Positions 9,197 through 18,400 of a stretch of 64,000 nucleotides of DNA are shown here, one piece after another (within the stretch, counting starts at the first letter, position 1; each line of letters starts with the position of its first letter). Where the stretch lies: contig CAWADH010000007.1 in the NCBI GenBank assembly GCA_963780795.1, forward strand, positions 1-64,000, in the 5' to 3' direction. The DNA comes from DATJGR01 sp963780795 (lineage in GTDB: Bacteria; Pseudomonadota; Gammaproteobacteria; Pseudomonadales; Azotimanducaceae). The translations under genes were made by a program, and so were the position numbers. A model generated the notes under the pieces. The model worked only from the letters and a program-made list of their open reading frames with translations, was not told the DNA's origin and did not search any database.

Positions 9197-10177
9197 TTAC
9201 GACGTCGCCGTCTGAACCGCGACGCCTTTTCGAAGCGCGTCGTCGCCGTCGCGGAACGACTTGGCGGTCAGCCACAACCGCAGCAGGTGCCGTTTCTCAT
9301 CCGGCTCGGCTGAATCCTCGTAGGCGGTGCGCGCATGCAGGATCACCGAGTTCTTCAGAAACTGCATGTCGCCCTCCGCAAACTGCATGTCGAGCGCCAT
9401 GCCCGGCTCGTTGGGGATCTGCTCGAGCAGGTCGACGAGTTCCAGTTGCAGCGGCGTCAACCGCGGCGTATCCGGCAACGACTGCGAGTCGCGGATGTAC
9501 CAGCCGAGGAACAGCATCCGGAACAGCTCGCCGTCGGTCGTAACGATCGGATAGTTGAACACCGAGCCTCTCCCGGCGACGCCTTGCGGACCCGGCATGT
9601 AGTTCGGGACCTTGGCGAACAGCAGCGGCGCAAGCTCGGGCCTGCGCCGGACGATCTCGTTGTAGACGGCGACCGAACTCGCGATGCGGCTGACGCCGCC
9701 TGCCTTCGCCGTGCGCAGACAGAACAAGCCGATGATGTCGGCGCCGTCGGTATGGAACGTCAGCTCCGCGCGCGTTTTGTACAGACGCGTTTCGAGACTG
9801 TTCGGTTTTGCACCCGTGTCGCGCACGTGCCCGAGCAGGTCGCCGTCCGAGTTTTGCGACACCGGATCGCCGAGATGCGCACCGATGATCCAGAACGCGA
9901 GCGCCGCTTGTTCCTCGCTGTATTTGCGCACCGGAAAGCCGCGCACCAGGAAGAATCCGCGACCCGACTCCAGCGTTTCACGCCACTGCCGAATTGCAGC
10001 GCCGAGTTCCCGCAGCGGATAGTCGGCCGCGGTGATGCCGGCAATCGACTTGCCGGAAGCGCCAAGAGCGACGATCGCCGCGTCCAATTCATAGAGTTCC
10101 GCCGGCGTGAGTCGATGCATCCAGTCGGTGCGCTGCTGAAGATCCCGCCCGATCCACGCGGCGGGATGATGCTGCAC
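9197..10177 (-). CDS. TauD/TfdA-family Fe(II)/2-oxoglutarate-type dioxygenase
   Basis: A 326-residue protein with the TauD/TfdA fold. The metal-binding facial triad is visible as HTD (TFHTDGADIIGLF) and a distal His in VILHARTAYED. The 2-oxoglutarate-binding Arg is probably in RHLLRLWL. The start is GTG at 10177, because an in-frame stop lies about 24 bases upstream and no ATG precedes it. It sits between arsI and arsR on the same strand, 29 bp from arsI, so it is likely co-transcribed with them. Such an enzyme is not a standard ars function. Hydroxylation of an organic arsenical or an unrelated substrate are both possible. Confidence 0.85.
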   Translation of the reverse strand: MQHHPAAWIGRDLQQRTDWMHRLTPAELYELDAAIVALGASGKSIAGITAADYPLRELGAAIRQWRETLESGRGFFLVRGFPVRKYSEEQAALAFWIIGAHLGDPVSQNSDGDLLGHVRDTGAKPNSLETRLYKTRAELTFHTDGADIIGLFCLRTAKAGGVSRIASSVAVYNEIVRRRPELAPLLFAKVPNYMPGPQGVAGRGSVFNYPIVTTDGELFRMLFLGWYIRDSQSLPDTPRLTPLQLELVDLLEQIPNEPGMALDMQFAEGDMQFLKNSVILHARTAYEDSAEPDEKRHLLRLWLTAKSFRDGDDALRKGVAVQTATS

Positions 10178-10206
10178 AGGCTTCGCGCGCAGTGCTCATC
10201 GCGACG

Positions 10207-10660
10207 TCAGCCACAGCAACTCGCGGCTTCGACAGGAGCCGTCGATGACGGCTTCGACTCGACGCGGGTCTCCTCAGCCGACTGACCGTAAGTCGTGATA
10301 TCACCAAACGTGTAGAAGGTTTCCCAGCGGATTCCGGTCGGGTCCTCCACCCACGCTTTGTTCGACCGCGCGTAGCAACACGATGCGCCCGTTCTCGATC
10401 AGCACCGAAGCGCCGGCATCTTTCGCGCGCGCTGCGACCTGATCCAGTTCCTCCTGGCCTTCGGCCTGAATGCCGAGATGGCTGAGCCCCGCCGCGCCGT
10501 CGCTGCGCGTCGAGATGGCGAAGTTTACGCGTGGATCGTCGAGCATCCATTTCGCGTAGTCGGATTCGCGCTTCGTCGGCTGCGCGCCGAACAGCGTCGA
10601 ATAGAAGCGGACCGACTCATCGAGATCGGCAACGCCGACGTGGACATGGAGACGTTTCAT
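10207..10660 (-). pseudogene. arsI: ArsI-like C-As lyase with a single-base frameshift
   Basis: The first part reads MKRLHVHVGVADLDESVRFY and DYAKWMLDDPRVNFAIS, the signature of ArsI/CadI vicinal-oxygen-chelate lyases, which demethylate trivalent organoarsenicals. After residue ~91 the frame is lost: the open frame runs on to a non-homologous stop at 10301. Removing one base from the GGG run (plus-strand CCC at 10388-10390) restores NGASCCYARSNKAWVEDP and GIRWETFYTFGDITTYGQ, ending SCCG at 10207. The restored protein is 150 residues and has the vicinal Cys pair needed to bind As(III). As written, the protein loses both Cys and is inactive. It may be a real mutation or a sequencing error. An ATG 33 bases further upstream is also possible. 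Confidence 0.85.
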
Positions 10661-10680
10661 TTCCGGTGCTCCGGTATGTT

Positions 10681-10710
10681 TTGACATTTCCATAATATTG
10701 GAAATATAGT
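10681..10710 (+). promoter_or_regulatory. arsC promoter with a palindromic operator filling its spacer
   Basis: TTGACA at 10681-10686 and TATAGT at 10705-10710 form a strong sigma-70-type promoter with an 18-bp spacer, 38 bp before the arsC start. The spacer 10687-10704 is exactly an inverted repeat, TTTCCA-TAATAT-TGGAAA. A repressor bound there would cover both promoter elements and also the start region of divergent arsI. ArsR is the natural candidate. The motif and spacing are seen in the sequence; the binding is inferred. Confidence 0.75.
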
Positions 10711-10747
10711 TCTAGTCAAGCCGAGGCAACCAAGGAATCAGGCTTGC

Positions 10748-11272
10748 ATGGATCCGAAGATCTACAACGTTCTATTTCTGTGCACCAGCAACTCGGCGCG
10801 CAGCATCATCGCCGAATGCGTGCTGAATCAGCTTGGCGCCGGTCGCTTCAAGGCGTTCAGCGCCGGTAGCCATCCGAAAGGCGAAGTGCACCCATATGCT
10901 CTGAATCTGCTGCAACGACAGGGATTCGAAACGATCGGACTGCGATCGAAAAGCTGGGACGAGTTCGCGCGTCCGGATGCACCGCGGCTGGACTTCGTTT
11001 TTACGGTTTGCGACAACGCCGCCGCCGAGGTGTGTCCCGTGTGGCCGGGCCAGCCGATGACCGCACACTGGGGGCTCCCGGACCCGGCAGCCGTCGTCGG
11101 CAGCGAGGCACAGAAGAACCTCGCTTTTGCCGATACCTTGCGGATGCTGCGAAACCGCATCGGCATCTTCGTCAATCTTCCGCTCACATCGATCGATCGC
11201 CTGAGCCTGCGCCGAAAACTCGAAGACATCGGATCAACGACTAACGAAGACGAAAAGGGGCAACGAGGATGA
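10748..11272 (+). CDS. arsC: Arsenate reductase, low-molecular-weight phosphatase type
   Basis: A 174-residue cytoplasmic enzyme that reduces As(V) to As(III). The phosphatase loop is CTSNSAR (C12 to R18, CX5R). The pair C88 and C96 in VCDNAAAEVCP matches the relay cysteines of thioredoxin-coupled ArsC of the S. aureus pI258 type. The general acid Asp lies in GLPDPA. The C-terminus is about 30 residues longer than the minimal enzyme, with a charged tail. Its stop overlaps the acr3 start (ATGA), so reduction and export are produced together from the promoter at 10681-10710. Confidence 0.93.
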   Translation: MDPKIYNVLFLCTSNSARSIIAECVLNQLGAGRFKAFSAGSHPKGEVHPYALNLLQRQGFETIGLRSKSWDEFARPDAPRLDFVFTVCDNAAAEVCPVWPGQPMTAHWGLPDPAAVVGSEAQKNLAFADTLRMLRNRIGIFVNLPLTSIDRLSLRRKLEDIGSTTNEDEKGQRG

Positions 11273-12372
11273 ACGCAGTCACGATGAACCCCACGGGTGT
11301 TTCCAGCAAGCTCTCGTTTCTCGACCGCTATCTGACGTTGTGGATCGTCCTTGCGATGATCACAGGCGTTGCGCTGGGTTTCTTCACGCCCGACGTCACG
11401 ACGGCGCTCGACAAGATGAGTGTCGGAACCACCTCGCTCCCGATTGCCATCGGGCTGATTCTGATGATGTACCCGCCGCTCGCGAAAGTGCGCTACGAAG
11501 AGCTCGGCAAGGTCTTCCGCAACAAGCGCGTGTTCGGATTGTCGGTGCTCTTCAATTGGGTGATCGCGCCCTCGCTGATGTTTGCACTGGCGGTGACGAT
11601 GCTGCCCGACAAACCCGACTATATGGTCGGCCTGATTCTCGTCGGCATCTCGCCCTGCATCGCGATGGTGATCGTGTGGAACGAACTGGCCAAAGGCGAT
11701 GCCGAATACTGCGCCGGTCTCGTCGCCTTCAACTCACTCTTCCAGGTGCTCTTCTTCTCCGTGTACGCCTACTTTTACGTGACCGTGCTGCCGGGTTGGC
11801 TCGGCCTTCAGGGCGCGATCGTCGAGGTCTCGATCGGCGAGGTGGCCAGGACGGTTGCCATTTACCTTGGGGTGCCGTTCGCGGCCGGATTCGTCACGCG
11901 TCGTTTGCTGGTCGGTGCGAAGGGCCGCAACTGGTACGAGCAGGTGTTCGTTCCACGGATCAGCCCCATCACCCTCGTCGCGCTGCTGTTCACGATCGTC
12001 GTCATGTTTTCGCTGAAGGGCGAGACGATCGTGCAACTCCCGCTCGACGTGCTGCGCATTGCCGCCCCGCTGCTCATGTACTTTCTGCTGATGTTCGCGC
12101 TCACGTTTTTCGTGAGCAAACGCATCGGCGCCAGCTACGCGCAGTCGGCAACGCTTTCGTTCACTGCGGCATCGAACAACTTCGAGCTGGCCATCGCCGT
12201 GGCAATCGCCAGCTTCGGGATCCACAGCGGCGCAGCCTTCGCCGCAGTGATCGGACCACTCGTCGAGGTTCCGGTGCTCATCGGCCTGGTCAACGTTGCG
12301 TTGTGGGTGCACAAACGCTATTTCCCCGTGACCGCGATCTGGATGAACCCCGATCCCAAGATCACGCGTTGA
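11269..12372 (+). CDS. acr3: Arsenite efflux transporter Acr3
   Basis: A 367-residue inner-membrane protein with about ten transmembrane segments, which exports As(III) using the proton motive force. The start LSFLDRYLTLWIVLAM is typical of Acr3. The essential Cys of transmembrane segment 4 is C130 in GISPCIAMVIVWNELAKGD. The conserved FTAASNNFELAIAVAI segment lies near the C-terminus. The gene overlaps arsC by four bases. Full length with no anomalies. Confidence 0.95.
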   Translation: MNAVTMNPTGVSSKLSFLDRYLTLWIVLAMITGVALGFFTPDVTTALDKMSVGTTSLPIAIGLILMMYPPLAKVRYEELGKVFRNKRVFGLSVLFNWVIAPSLMFALAVTMLPDKPDYMVGLILVGISPCIAMVIVWNELAKGDAEYCAGLVAFNSLFQVLFFSVYAYFYVTVLPGWLGLQGAIVEVSIGEVARTVAIYLGVPFAAGFVTRRLLVGAKGRNWYEQVFVPRISPITLVALLFTIVVMFSLKGETIVQLPLDVLRIAAPLLMYFLLMFALTFFVSKRIGASYAQSATLSFTAASNNFELAIAVAIASFGIHSGAAFAAVIGPLVEVPVLIGLVNVALWVHKRYFPVTAIWMNPDPKITR

Positions 12373-12451
12373 CGCGGCGGAGCAGATGGGGACCGCGGGA
12401 TTTCCGGACCAACGCCGCATTTTCGAAGCCGCGATCGACTAAGCTAGGATC

Positions 12452-12847
12452 ATGTTCAAGAAAGCCGTCATCGTTCTTCTGCTGCTGACCACGCCGTTCG
12501 CGCAAGCGCGCGCGGTGCTGATCTGCTCCATGACGAACGGTCCGGTCGTCGAGCGTTGCCACTGCCCGGGTCACGGCTCACACCGCATGCCGATACGTCG
12601 CGATGCGTCCGACGCAACGTGTTGCGACGTGATCATGCAGGTCAGCGACAAGACGTTTGCCGGCATCGGTACCGAGCAACCGACTCTCAAGCGTACGAGT
12701 CACGACGTTCAGGACGCGGTCGTAACCGCGCCGGCCGCACCGTTCGTCCCGACGCTCGCCGTCGCGCAGCGTCCACCTGACTACGTCTCCAACGCAGACC
12801 ACCTCCCCGACCGACTGTATCTCCGCACGGCGCGCCTGCGCCTTTAA
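12452..12847 (+). CDS. Exported Cys/His-rich protein preceding the Cus efflux genes
   Basis: A 131-residue protein I do not recognise by name. Residues 1-19 form a signal peptide (hydrophobic VIVLLLLTTPFAQA). The mature part begins with a Cys/His cluster: C25, C36, H37, C38, H41, H44, then C57-C58. The remainder is Pro- and Ala-rich with no predicted domain. It lies 77 bp before the outer-membrane factor of the efflux system and on the same strand. By position and residues it may be a periplasmic Cu or Ag chaperone; that is inference. AGGA sits 2 bases before the ATG, which is close for a ribosome binding site. Confidence 0.7.
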   Translation: MFKKAVIVLLLLTTPFAQARAVLICSMTNGPVVERCHCPGHGSHRMPIRRDASDATCCDVIMQVSDKTFAGIGTEQPTLKRTSHDVQDAVVTAPAAPFVPTLAVAQRPPDYVSNADHLPDRLYLRTARLRL

Positions 12848-12924
12848 GCAAGCACCTCGCCGGTCATCCGGCTGCATTTGACGCGCGGCGTCGCCGCGAT
12901 CGATCACGTCATTTCGAGGTGCAT

Positions 12925-14217
12925 ATGCGTCAGTTCCGCAATTCTTCGGGCATGTCCGAACGCGCACGCCGGTGCACGCTCGGCGTCGCTCTATTTGGAT
13001 ACGCGTGCGCAATCGTCGCCCACGCGGCCGATCCGACGTCCGGCGATGTACTCGACCTGCACGAGGCGGCGGCGCTCGCGATCCGGGAACAGCCGCTGCT
13101 GACGAGCCTCGACGCACAGGCGCGCGCAGCGCGCGAAGCCTCCGTGGCTTCGGCGCAATTGCCCGATCCGCAACTGGTCGGCGGAATTCGCGATCTGCCG
13201 ATCGATACGCAGGACGCGTATTCGATCAGCAACGACAGCGACACTCAGCTCGTGCTCGGTGTGAGCCAGGAATTTCCGCGCGCGGCCAAACGGAAGCTGC
13301 GCGCGGAACAGCGCGTGCTCGAAGCGGACCGCCTCGCCGGCGAGCGGCGGCTCGCAGAACGGTCGATCCGGCGCGACGCGTCGTTCGCCTGGCTCGACCG
13401 CTGGCGCGCCGAGTCGGCGCGGCACATCGCGACGCAAATGCTCGATGCGGCGCAACTCCAGGCCGACGCGGCGGCGATCGACGTTCGTTCCGGCGCCGCC
13501 ACGCAGTCCGACTACGTGTCGGCGTTGCTGAACCTCGAGCGTTCGCGCGACGTGGTGGCGCAGCAGGAACAGGCGTCGGACGAAGCGCGCTTCCGGCTCG
13601 AACGGTGGATCGGCGCGGCCGCTCGGCGACCGGTGCCGCTCGACCCGCCGCAATTCGGTCCGGCGCCGACCGCCGCCGCGCTGATGGAGCGCCTGGCGTC
13701 GCATCCGGAACTCGCGGTGCTGGAGCAGCGCATCGACGAATCGCACGCGGGAGTCGAACTGGCCGAGGCCGGTCGTTTGCCCGACTGGCGGGTGGAGTTC
13801 GGCTACGGCTACCGGCGCGACTATTCCGACATGGTGATGCTGCAGGTCGGCATGGATCTGCCGGTGTTCCGCGGCAACCGTCAGAACCGCGACATTGCGA
13901 GCGCGTTGGCGACCGGCGAAGCAGCCGCGGCGCAATGGGAAGACGGCAAACGCCGGCTGGAATCGCGCGCAATGGAGGCCGTTCACGACCTCGATCGGAT
14001 CAGCGAGCGGCTCGCCGCGTACGACCGCACGATCGAGCCGCAATCGAACGTCGGCATCGAAGCGGCCACGACCGCGTGGCGATCCGGCCGCGGCACGCTC
14101 GGCCAGGTCGTCGAAGCGCGCCGCGTCGGGCTCGACGTGCTGCTGGCCAGGCTCGACCTGCAATACGACGCGCTGAAGCGACGCGTCGAACTCGACTATC
14201 TGATGGGGGGCGAATGA
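12925..14217 (+). CDS. cusC: Outer-membrane factor of a heavy-metal RND efflux pump
   Basis: A 430-residue TolC-family protein, the outer-membrane channel of the tripartite pump. The signal peptide ends near AHA-ADPT. Long amphipathic helices rich in Ala, Arg and Glu follow, with internal duplication typical of the family (LREAAALAIREQP-like and LPDPQLVGGIRDLP segments). The ATG at 12925 is chosen because GAGG lies five bases upstream; an in-frame GTG six bases earlier has no spacing for it. There is no lipobox Cys, unlike E. coli CusC. Its TGA is embedded in the cusB start (ATGATG). Confidence 0.88.
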   Translation: MRQFRNSSGMSERARRCTLGVALFGYACAIVAHAADPTSGDVLDLHEAAALAIREQPLLTSLDAQARAAREASVASAQLPDPQLVGGIRDLPIDTQDAYSISNDSDTQLVLGVSQEFPRAAKRKLRAEQRVLEADRLAGERRLAERSIRRDASFAWLDRWRAESARHIATQMLDAAQLQADAAAIDVRSGAATQSDYVSALLNLERSRDVVAQQEQASDEARFRLERWIGAAARRPVPLDPPQFGPAPTAAALMERLASHPELAVLEQRIDESHAGVELAEAGRLPDWRVEFGYGYRRDYSDMVMLQVGMDLPVFRGNRQNRDIASALATGEAAAAQWEDGKRRLESRAMEAVHDLDRISERLAAYDRTIEPQSNVGIEAATTAWRSGRGTLGQVVEARRVGLDVLLARLDLQYDALKRRVELDYLMGGE

Positions 14218-15461
14218 TGCGTGCATCGCTCTGGATCGGTGCGGCGGCCACCATCGTTGCCGCCGCGGTGCTCGGCTGGTGGATCTTCGGCGATCGCCAA
14301 GCGCGCCACAATGAAACCGTTTTCGCCACTCAACCGACGGGCGATCGGAAAGTGTTGTTCTGGTACGACCCGATGCGGCCGGATCAACACTTCGATGCGC
14401 CCGGAAAGTCGCCGTTCATGGACATGCAACTCGTGCCGAAGTACGCGGACGAACAGCCGCGCGACGACGCACGCGTCCGCGTCTCGCCGCAGATGGCGCA
14501 GAACCTCGGTATGCGTACGGCAAAGGTCGTGCGCGGCGATCTCGGCGATCACATCGAGGCGAGCGGTCGCATCGAAGCGGACGAGCGCAGCCTGCGAAAA
14601 GTCGCGATTCGCGCCGCCGGTTGGGTGGAAGTGCTGAACGTGCGTGCAGAAGGCGATCCGGTGCGTCAGGGAGAACTGCTCGCCGAGGTATACAGCCCGG
14701 CGCTCGACGCCGCCCAACAGGAATTTCTGCTGGCGCTGCAATCGGGCCAGTCGACGTTGATCGACGCCGCGCGCGACAAACTCCGCGCGCTCGGTTTTGC
14801 GGACGCCGACGTTGCCCGCCTCGAACGCGACCGACGCGCGACGCGCCGCATGGCCGTGCGGGCTCCAATCCATGGCTACGTCATGACGTTGTCTACGCGC
14901 GAGGGCGCGGCAGTCACGCCGGACGTGCCCCTGTTCGAACTCGTTGGGCACGATCCGCTCTGGATACAGGTTGCTCTCCCCGAGTCGCAGTCGGCTCTGA
15001 TCGTCATCGGCAGCGCCGTCCAAGTGCGCGCGGCGGCTTATCCGGGCCGCACGTTCAACGGCTCAGTCGACTATCTGTATCCGGAACTGGACATGAGTAC
15101 GCGCACCCGACGCGCCCGCATCGTGCTCGACAATCCTGGCGACGCGCTGCATCCGGGCATGTTCGTCGACGTGTCGCTGTCCGTGCGTTCGCAGGGCGGC
15201 GTGCTGCTGGTGCCGAGCGAGGCGGTCATCCGCACCGGCCACCGCGACGTGGTGATCGTCGCCGCGGAACAAGGCACATACCGGCCGGTACACGTCGTCG
15301 TCGGCGCGGAGCGCGACGGTAGAACCGTCATCGCGTCCGGGCTCGACGAGGGCGACGTCGTGGTGACCTCCGGTCAGTTCCTCATCGACTCGGAAGCGAG
15401 CCTGCGCGGCGCGTACAACCGGATGCAGGACGACGAACACCCGAGCGCTGCAACGCCATGA
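14214..15461 (+). CDS. cusB: Periplasmic adaptor (membrane fusion) subunit, CusB type
   Basis: A 415-residue adaptor anchored by an N-terminal hydrophobic segment (about residues 5-24). Residues ~45-80 form a heavy-metal-binding domain with FWYDPMRPD and SPFMDMQLVPKY, as in CusB/CzcB-type adaptors. Then come the lipoyl/hairpin region (AIRAAGWVEVL, VYSPALDAAQQEF) and the beta-barrel and membrane-proximal domains. The Met-rich metal-binding part suits Cu(I)/Ag(I). The gene overlaps cusC and cusA by four bases each, giving coupled synthesis of the three subunits. Confidence 0.92.
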   Translation: MMRASLWIGAAATIVAAAVLGWWIFGDRQARHNETVFATQPTGDRKVLFWYDPMRPDQHFDAPGKSPFMDMQLVPKYADEQPRDDARVRVSPQMAQNLGMRTAKVVRGDLGDHIEASGRIEADERSLRKVAIRAAGWVEVLNVRAEGDPVRQGELLAEVYSPALDAAQQEFLLALQSGQSTLIDAARDKLRALGFADADVARLERDRRATRRMAVRAPIHGYVMTLSTREGAAVTPDVPLFELVGHDPLWIQVALPESQSALIVIGSAVQVRAAAYPGRTFNGSVDYLYPELDMSTRTRRARIVLDNPGDALHPGMFVDVSLSVRSQGGVLLVPSEAVIRTGHRDVVIVAAEQGTYRPVHVVVGAERDGRTVIASGLDEGDVVVTSGQFLIDSEASLRGAYNRMQDDEHPSAATP

Positions 15462-18400
15462 TCGCTGCGGTCATCCGCTGGTCGGTCGACAACCGGCTGC
15501 TCGTGCTGCTCACCACGGCCATCGTCGTGGCGTGGGGGCTCGTTGCGGCGTCGCGCACGCCGCTCGATGCGATTCCCGACCTTTCCGATGTTCAGGTGAT
15601 CGTGCGCACGACGTTTCCGGGGCAGGCGCCGCAAGTCGTCGAGGATCAGGTCACTTATCCGTTGACCACGACCCTGCTGTCGGTACCGCACGCCAAGACG
15701 GTGCGCGGCTATTCGCTGTTCGGCGAATCGTTCGTCTACGTTCTGTTCGACGACGGCACCGATCTGTACTGGGCGCGTTCGCGCGTTCTCGAATATCTGT
15801 CGCAGGTGCAGGCGCGGCTGCCGGTCGGCGCGTCCGCGGCGCTGGGTCCGGACGCCACCGGCGTCGGCTGGATCTACGAATACGCACTGGTCGATCGCAG
15901 CGGGCGTCACGACATCAGCGAACTGCGCGCGCTGCAGGACTGGTTCCTGAAATACGAACTGAAGACCGTGCCGAACGTCGCGGAAGTCGCGACCATCGGC
16001 GGCTTCAACCGCCAGTATCAGGTGATCGTGGACCCCGGCCGGCTGCGCGCCTTCGCGCTACCGTTGGAGCTGGTGGTCGAAGCCGTGCGGTCGGCCAACG
16101 CCGAAACCGGCGGCTCCGTGCTCGAACTCGCCGAAGCCGAATACATGGTCCGCGCGCGGGGCTATCTCGCCTCGCTCGACGACTTCCGTTCCATCGGCGT
16201 CGCGGCCGGCAAGGACGGAACAGCGATCCGGCTCGGCGACGTCGCCACCGTGCAGCTCGGCCCGGAAATCAGGCGTGGCGTGGCCGATCTGAACGGCGAA
16301 GGCGAAGTGGTCGGCGGCGTGATCGTATTGCGGTCAGGAACCAACGCGCTCGCGGCGATCGAGGCAGTGAAAGCAAAGCTGCAGACGTTGCAGGCGGGTT
16401 TGCCGGACGGCGTCGAGATCGTGCCGACGTACGACCGATCGTCGCTGATCCAGCGCGCCATAGCGAACCTGTCGGAGAAGCTGATCGAGGAGTTCATGGT
16501 CGTCGTCGTGGTCTGCGCGGTGTTCCTGTGGCACCTGCGCTCGGCGCTGGTTGCAATCGTGACGCTGCCGATCGGCATTCTGGCCGCGTTCATCGTCATG
16601 CAGGCGCAGGGCATCAACGCGAACATCATGTCGCTGGGCGGCATCGCAATCGCCATCGGCGCGATGGTGGACGCCGGCGTAGTGATGATCGAAAACGCGC
16701 ACAAGAAACTCGAAGCGTGGCGCCACGCGCACGGCGGCGACACGCTCGCCGCAACACAGCGCGTCGAATTGATCACCCAGGCTGCAGTCGAGGTGGGTCC
16801 GGCGCTGTTCGTCAGCCTGCTGATCATCACGCTGTCGTTCGTTCCGGTGTTCACGTTGCAGGCGCAGGAAGGCCGCCTCTTCGCACCGCTCGCGTATACC
16901 AAGACGTACGCGATGGCCGCCGCCGCAGGGCTGAGCGTTACGCTGGTGCCGGTGCTGATGATCGCGTTCATCCGCGGCCGCATCGCCGACGAGTCGGCCA
17001 ATCCGCTCAATCGCCTGCTGATCCGGCTCTATCGACCCGTGATCGCGGCGGTGCTGGCGCGACCGCGCACGACGCTGCTCTGTGCCGCGCTCGTACTCGC
17101 CGCGACGTTGTGGCCGCTCGCGCGACTCGGCAGCGAGTTCATGCCGCCACTCGACGAAGGCGATCTGTTGTACATGCCCACCGCGCTGCCGGGTCTGGCC
17201 GTTGGGAAGGCGGCGGAGATCCTGCAGCAGACCGATCGCATCCTGAAGACGTTTCCCGAAGTGCAGAGCGTGTTCGGCAAGATGGGCCGCGCCGAATCCG
17301 CCACCGATCCGGCGCCGCTCGAGATGATGGAGACGACACTGGTGCTGAAACCGAAGTCACAATGGAGAGCCGGACTCACCACCGACGGACTCATCGCAGA
17401 GATGGACGCCGCGCTGCAGATTCCGGGAATGGCCAACGTCTGGGTGCAACCGATCCGCAATCGCATCGACATGCTGGCCACCGGTATCAAGTCGCCGGTG
17501 GGCATCAAGATCGCGGGACCCGACCTCGCGGTGATCGAACGCGTCGGACGCGACATCGAAGCCGCGGTGCGCACCGTGCCGGGCACCGCGTCCGCCTTCG
17601 CGGAACGTGTTTCCGGCGGGCGATACATCGAGATCGTGCCCGACCGCACACGCATCGCGCGCTACGGACTGTCGATTGCGGACACGCAGCGCATCGTCAG
17701 CGTCGCGGTCGGCGGCGAAAACGTCGGCGCGATCGTAGAGGGCCTGCAGCGGTTTCCGATCAACGTGCGTTATCCGCGCGAGCTGCGCGATTCCGTAGAG
17801 GATCTGCGCGCGCTGCCGATCGTGACCGCGCGCGGCGCGACGCTGACGCTCGGCGACATCGCCAGCGTGGAGATCACCGACGGTCCGCCGATGATCAAGA
17901 GCGAGAACGCCCGACCAAACGGCTGGATTTACGTCGATATCCGCGGCCGCGATCTCGGCGGCTACGTTGCCGATGCAAAACGTGCGGTGGCCGAACTGGT
18001 CGACATTCCGGCCGGATACTCGGTGACGTGGTCCGGCCAGTTTGAATATCTGGAACGCGCGGCCGCGCGTCTTTCGATCGTGGTGCCGTTCACGCTCGCG
18101 ATCATCTTCGTGCTGCTGTATCTGACGTTCCGATCGGTCGGCCACGCGGCGCTGCTGATGACGACGCTGCCGTTCGCCCTGGTCGGCGGGTTCTGGTTGA
18201 TTTACCTGCTCGGCCACAACGTGTCGGTAGCGTCCGGCGTGGGATTCATCGCGCTGGCCGGCGTCGCTGCCGAATTCGGTGTGGTGATGCTGATCTATCT
18301 GGACGACGCGATTCGCCAACGACAGAGCAACGGCGCGCTGAACACGCAGGACGATCTGCGCAGCGCCATCACGGAGGGCGCCGTGCTGCGCGTGCGTCCC

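Noticed and set aside
12972..14213. Upstream extension of the cusB frame
   Set aside because: It lies entirely within cusC in another frame; cusB homology begins at 14214.
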